DNA of 61,302 nucleotides, from assembly GCF_016056305.1 (NCBI RefSeq), contig NZ_JAECZC010000033.1:1-61302 (forward strand). The letters run 5' to 3'. Origin of the DNA: Amazonocrinis nigriterrae CENA67 (GTDB lineage Bacteria > Cyanobacteriota > Cyanobacteriia > Cyanobacteriales > Nostocaceae). The translations under genes were made by a program, and so were the position numbers. Of this stretch, positions 59,221 to 61,302 are shown one piece after another (position 1 is the first letter of the stretch; each line of letters begins with the position of its first letter). Under the pieces are notes generated by a model that saw only the letters and a program-made list of their open reading frames with translations, made no database searches and was not told the DNA's origin.

Positions 59221-59915
59221 TAGCTTCTAACCTCTAACAAATTGACGATAAAGCTGCTTCCCGTAAACTTGCTTGGTACTCATACATAAGTTTCCTGTAT
59301 TTTGTCAGATAATCTAAAAGTTTTAGCAGGATCTACGCATATCAACGTAATTCTGTCATGCTGAACACAGGTTGGCAAAGTATATAAATTTATGCTCTCC
59401 ACAGCTTAATGTGCTGTGTTATCTTCAACATCACAGACAGCAGTCCATCGGTCTTATTTCTATCTTTCGTTTTCAAGTGAGATTTTTCTGGGAGAAAATA
59501 TCTCACCTAATATAAATACTTATGATTTTTGTAGCAATACTAATTGTCAAAGTCTTGCAAATCGATGCCTTGCTAAAACTGAGTTACTGGAGTTTTTAAA
59601 TCTATATCTAAATTTTTACAGAATGTAACTTGTGAAACAGTATATATCTCTAATGGAGATTAAAGTAATCATTTACAGAAATTAAAAGTATTACTATCTC
59701 CTGCACAATATTTTAGTGAATTAACAGCGATTCTGCAAAACAGTGCTGAGTGCTGAGTGCTGAGTGCTGTAGATGCTTCTGCGGTGTTAGCGTAGCGTTA
59801 GCGACGTAGGAGCGTCGGGGGTCGCAGTCAAAGGATGCATGGTATTGCTGAGTTAGGAGCCAGTAAAGTTTCATGATTTCTGGTATAGGTGTTCATGAGG
59901 GCTAGTTAGCTGAGT
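59221..59915. other. 695-bp spacer upstream of the DMT gene
   Basis: Mostly AT-rich. An AGTGCTG heptamer array (59743-59769) and GCGTAGCGTTAGCGACGTAG-type palindromes (59790-59815) lie near the phosphate permease end. No protein-like frame or RNA gene was recognised. Confidence 0.45.
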
Positions 59916-61250
59916 TTAAAGGAAAAAAATCCGGGCGATGCTGAAGATGGCAGCGCTGAGTAATGCACTCAAGGGAACTGTAATTAGCCATGCGGCTGCA
60001 ATTCCTTTTAAAGTTTGAAATTTAATTGAATTGATATTTTGCACCAATCCAATACCCACTACACCGCCAACAAGGGCGTGGGAAGTGGAGACGGGTAAAC
60101 CTAACCGGGATGCTAGTAGGATGGTGGTAGCGGTTGCGAGTTCAGCACAGAATCCACTGCTAGGTTGTAAGGAAATGATGTTTTCGCCAATGGTGGCAAT
60201 GACTTTTTTTCCCCAGATGGCTAAACCAGCGACAATACCAGCACCGCCCAAGATTAAAATCCACAAGGGAGTGTTGATCCCATCGGTAGGTACGCTCCCA
60301 GTACGATTAATGTAAGCGATCGCAGCCAAAGGAGCGATCGCGTTGCCAACATCATTAGAACCATGAGCAAAAGCCACAAAACAAGCACTCAGTACTTGAA
60401 AGCGGGCAAATAAACTTTCAATGGCATTAGGGAATCGGGAATTGGGAATTGGGAATTGGGAATTGGGAATTGGGGAAAACTCACTTCCCTGCTCCTCTGC
60501 ACCCCTGCACCCCTGCACCCCTGCTTCCATATGATCGAGTTGTCGCCAACTGATAACGGTGAGTCCAACTGCTGCTACTGCACCTGTTAATAAGGAGATG
60601 TCGTGAGGAGGTATGGTTAATCCTATTTGATCCCGCAAAAAATTGGTTAGTGGTTGAGTGAGGGAGGGTAGCACAATTACACCAAATACCCCTAGTAAAA
60701 CAGCACTCAACCAGGGAATCCATTCTCTTAACTGTCGTATTTGATTAGGTTGATTCAAAATCCAGTGCTTGATTTGACTATAGAACAAAGCAGAAATAGC
60801 ACCACTGATAATCGGCGTTAAAACCCAGCCGATGGTTATCGAGCCAATCGATGACCAATCAATTGCACCCACTCCTAAAGCTACCCAACTAAATCCAGCG
60901 ATCGCACCGACAACCGCATGAGAAGAAGATACAGGTAAACCCCGTGAGGTAGCAATTTGCAGCCATATACCAGACGATAGTAGTACTGTCACCATCCCCA
61001 AAACTAATATTTGAGGTGTGGCGGCAAATAAGGCAGGATTAGCAACTTTAGTTGCCAAGGTTTCCGTTACCTCTTGCCCAAACAATACTGCACCCGTAAA
61101 CTCTAATATTCCGGCAATAATTATTGCCTGTCTTAGAGTAATGGCTTTGGAACCTACTGAGGTTCCCATCGCATTAGCAACGTCGTTAGCTCCGAGATTC
61201 CAAGCAACGTAAAAGGCTAGTAGAGCAACTATAAGTAATGTAATTGTCAT
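59916..61250 (-). CDS. Low-affinity inorganic phosphate permease (PiT family)
   Basis: The 444-residue membrane protein carries both copies of the PiT signature: GANDVANAMGTSVGSKAIT (20-38) and AHGSNDVGNAIAPLAAIAY in the second half. SSSHAVVGAIAG and STSHALVGGVVG also form a pair. It would import phosphate with cations. The central cytoplasmic loop contains residues of about 243-275 that are pure repeat translation (AGVQGCRGAEEQG, then [14 protein letters not shown]), from CACCCCTG and TTGGGAA arrays at 60426-60524. The permease halves are intact, so the protein is probably functional. Confidence 0.92.
   Translation of the reverse strand: MTITLLIVALLAFYVAWNLGANDVANAMGTSVGSKAITLRQAIIIAGILEFTGAVLFGQEVTETLATKVANPALFAATPQILVLGMVTVLLSSGIWLQIATSRGLPVSSSHAVVGAIAGFSWVALGVGAIDWSSIGSITIGWVLTPIISGAISALFYSQIKHWILNQPNQIRQLREWIPWLSAVLLGVFGVIVLPSLTQPLTNFLRDQIGLTIPPHDISLLTGAVAAVGLTVISWRQLDHMEAGVQGCRGAEEQGSEFSPIPNSQFPIPNSRFPNAIESLFARFQVLSACFVAFAHGSNDVGNAIAPLAAIAYINRTGSVPTDGINTPLWILILGGAGIVAGLAIWGKKVIATIGENIISLQPSSGFCAELATATTILLASRLGLPVSTSHALVGGVVGIGLVQNINSIKFQTLKGIAAAWLITVPLSALLSAAIFSIARIFFL
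60426..60524. repeat. Short tandem repeats inside the phosphate permease gene
   Basis: GGGAATTGGGAATTGGGAAT (TTGGGAA heptamers, 60434-60473) and CACCCCTGCACCCCTGC octamers (60500-60522) lie within the coding frame, adding about 33 codons without disturbing it. Confidence 0.85.
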
Positions 61251-61302
61251 TTTGATGTTTGGGGAGAGGGGGGAGACCCGGAAGAGGGGAGATGGGGAGG
61301 TG

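Overview
The window comes from the chromosome of a filamentous, heterocyst-forming cyanobacterium (order Nostocales, Nostoc-like). The evidence is a complete hetR gene at 54797-55696, a photosystem II D1 gene (psbA), an NDH-1 subunit gene (ndhD), very frequent GCGATCGC (HIP1) octamers, and heptamer short tandem repeats between and even inside genes. Most genes are housekeeping or metabolic: gor, pheS, surE, ribF, a moxR-type ATPase, secA, dusB, rpiA, psbA, malic enzyme, thrB, ndhD, moaA, rpsD, hetR and a PiT phosphate permease. They are mostly single transcription units separated by repeat-rich spacers, and few look like operons.

Layout. 1-1078: the right end of an IS630-type element cutting a Ser/Thr kinase gene. 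1.3-12.0 kb: gor, an unknown helical protein, an orphan nucleoside-type ABC permease, pheS, a TnpB relic, surE, a metallo-beta-lactamase-fold enzyme, ribF and moxR. 12.1-20.4 kb: a RelN/RelE-like toxin-antitoxin pair, a dihaem cytochrome c, secA, then an accessory block with a PIN-GNAT-ASCH-like fusion protein, a convergent stand-alone ASCH protein and a two-gene overlap ending in a small tyrosine-phosphatase-like protein. 20.6-24.7 kb: a lipoprotein and a 1036-residue CyRepA1-like plasmid replication protein. 24.8-32.3 kb: 2-hydroxyacid dehydrogenase, dusB, rpiA, a divergent psbA, malic enzyme and a peptidoglycan-binding protein. 32.3-38.4 kb: a decayed stretch with two MITE-like families, a creatininase, two pseudogenes, a Mo-nitrogenase C-terminal-domain protein, an MFS permease and a Uma2 nuclease. 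38.5-47.3 kb: thrB, ndhD, a divergent MerR/SDR pair with a palindromic operator, and a CHAT-TPR protein. 47.3-53.8 kb: repeat arrays, two tandem trypsin-like proteases (the second with a nonsense codon), moaA, rpsD and a Cys-repeat secreted protein. 54.8-61.3 kb: hetR, a coiled-coil DMT permease and the phosphate permease.

The best candidate for an undescribed system is the block at 16.9-20.4 kb. It has a possible 45-residue ORF, a protein that I read as PIN nuclease plus GNAT acetyltransferase plus ASCH-like RNA-binding fold, and a convergent ASCH protein, followed by an overlapping antitoxin-like/phosphatase pair. The CyRepA1-like gene lies just beyond. The second theme is repeat invasion of coding DNA: hairpin or heptamer repeats appear to have been fixed in frame in the CHAT protein, the phosphate permease and ribF, and one MITE copy disrupts a cupin gene with flanking 8-bp direct repeats.

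All functional calls rest on reading motifs by eye. No database search was run. No tRNA, rRNA or CRISPR array was recognised.
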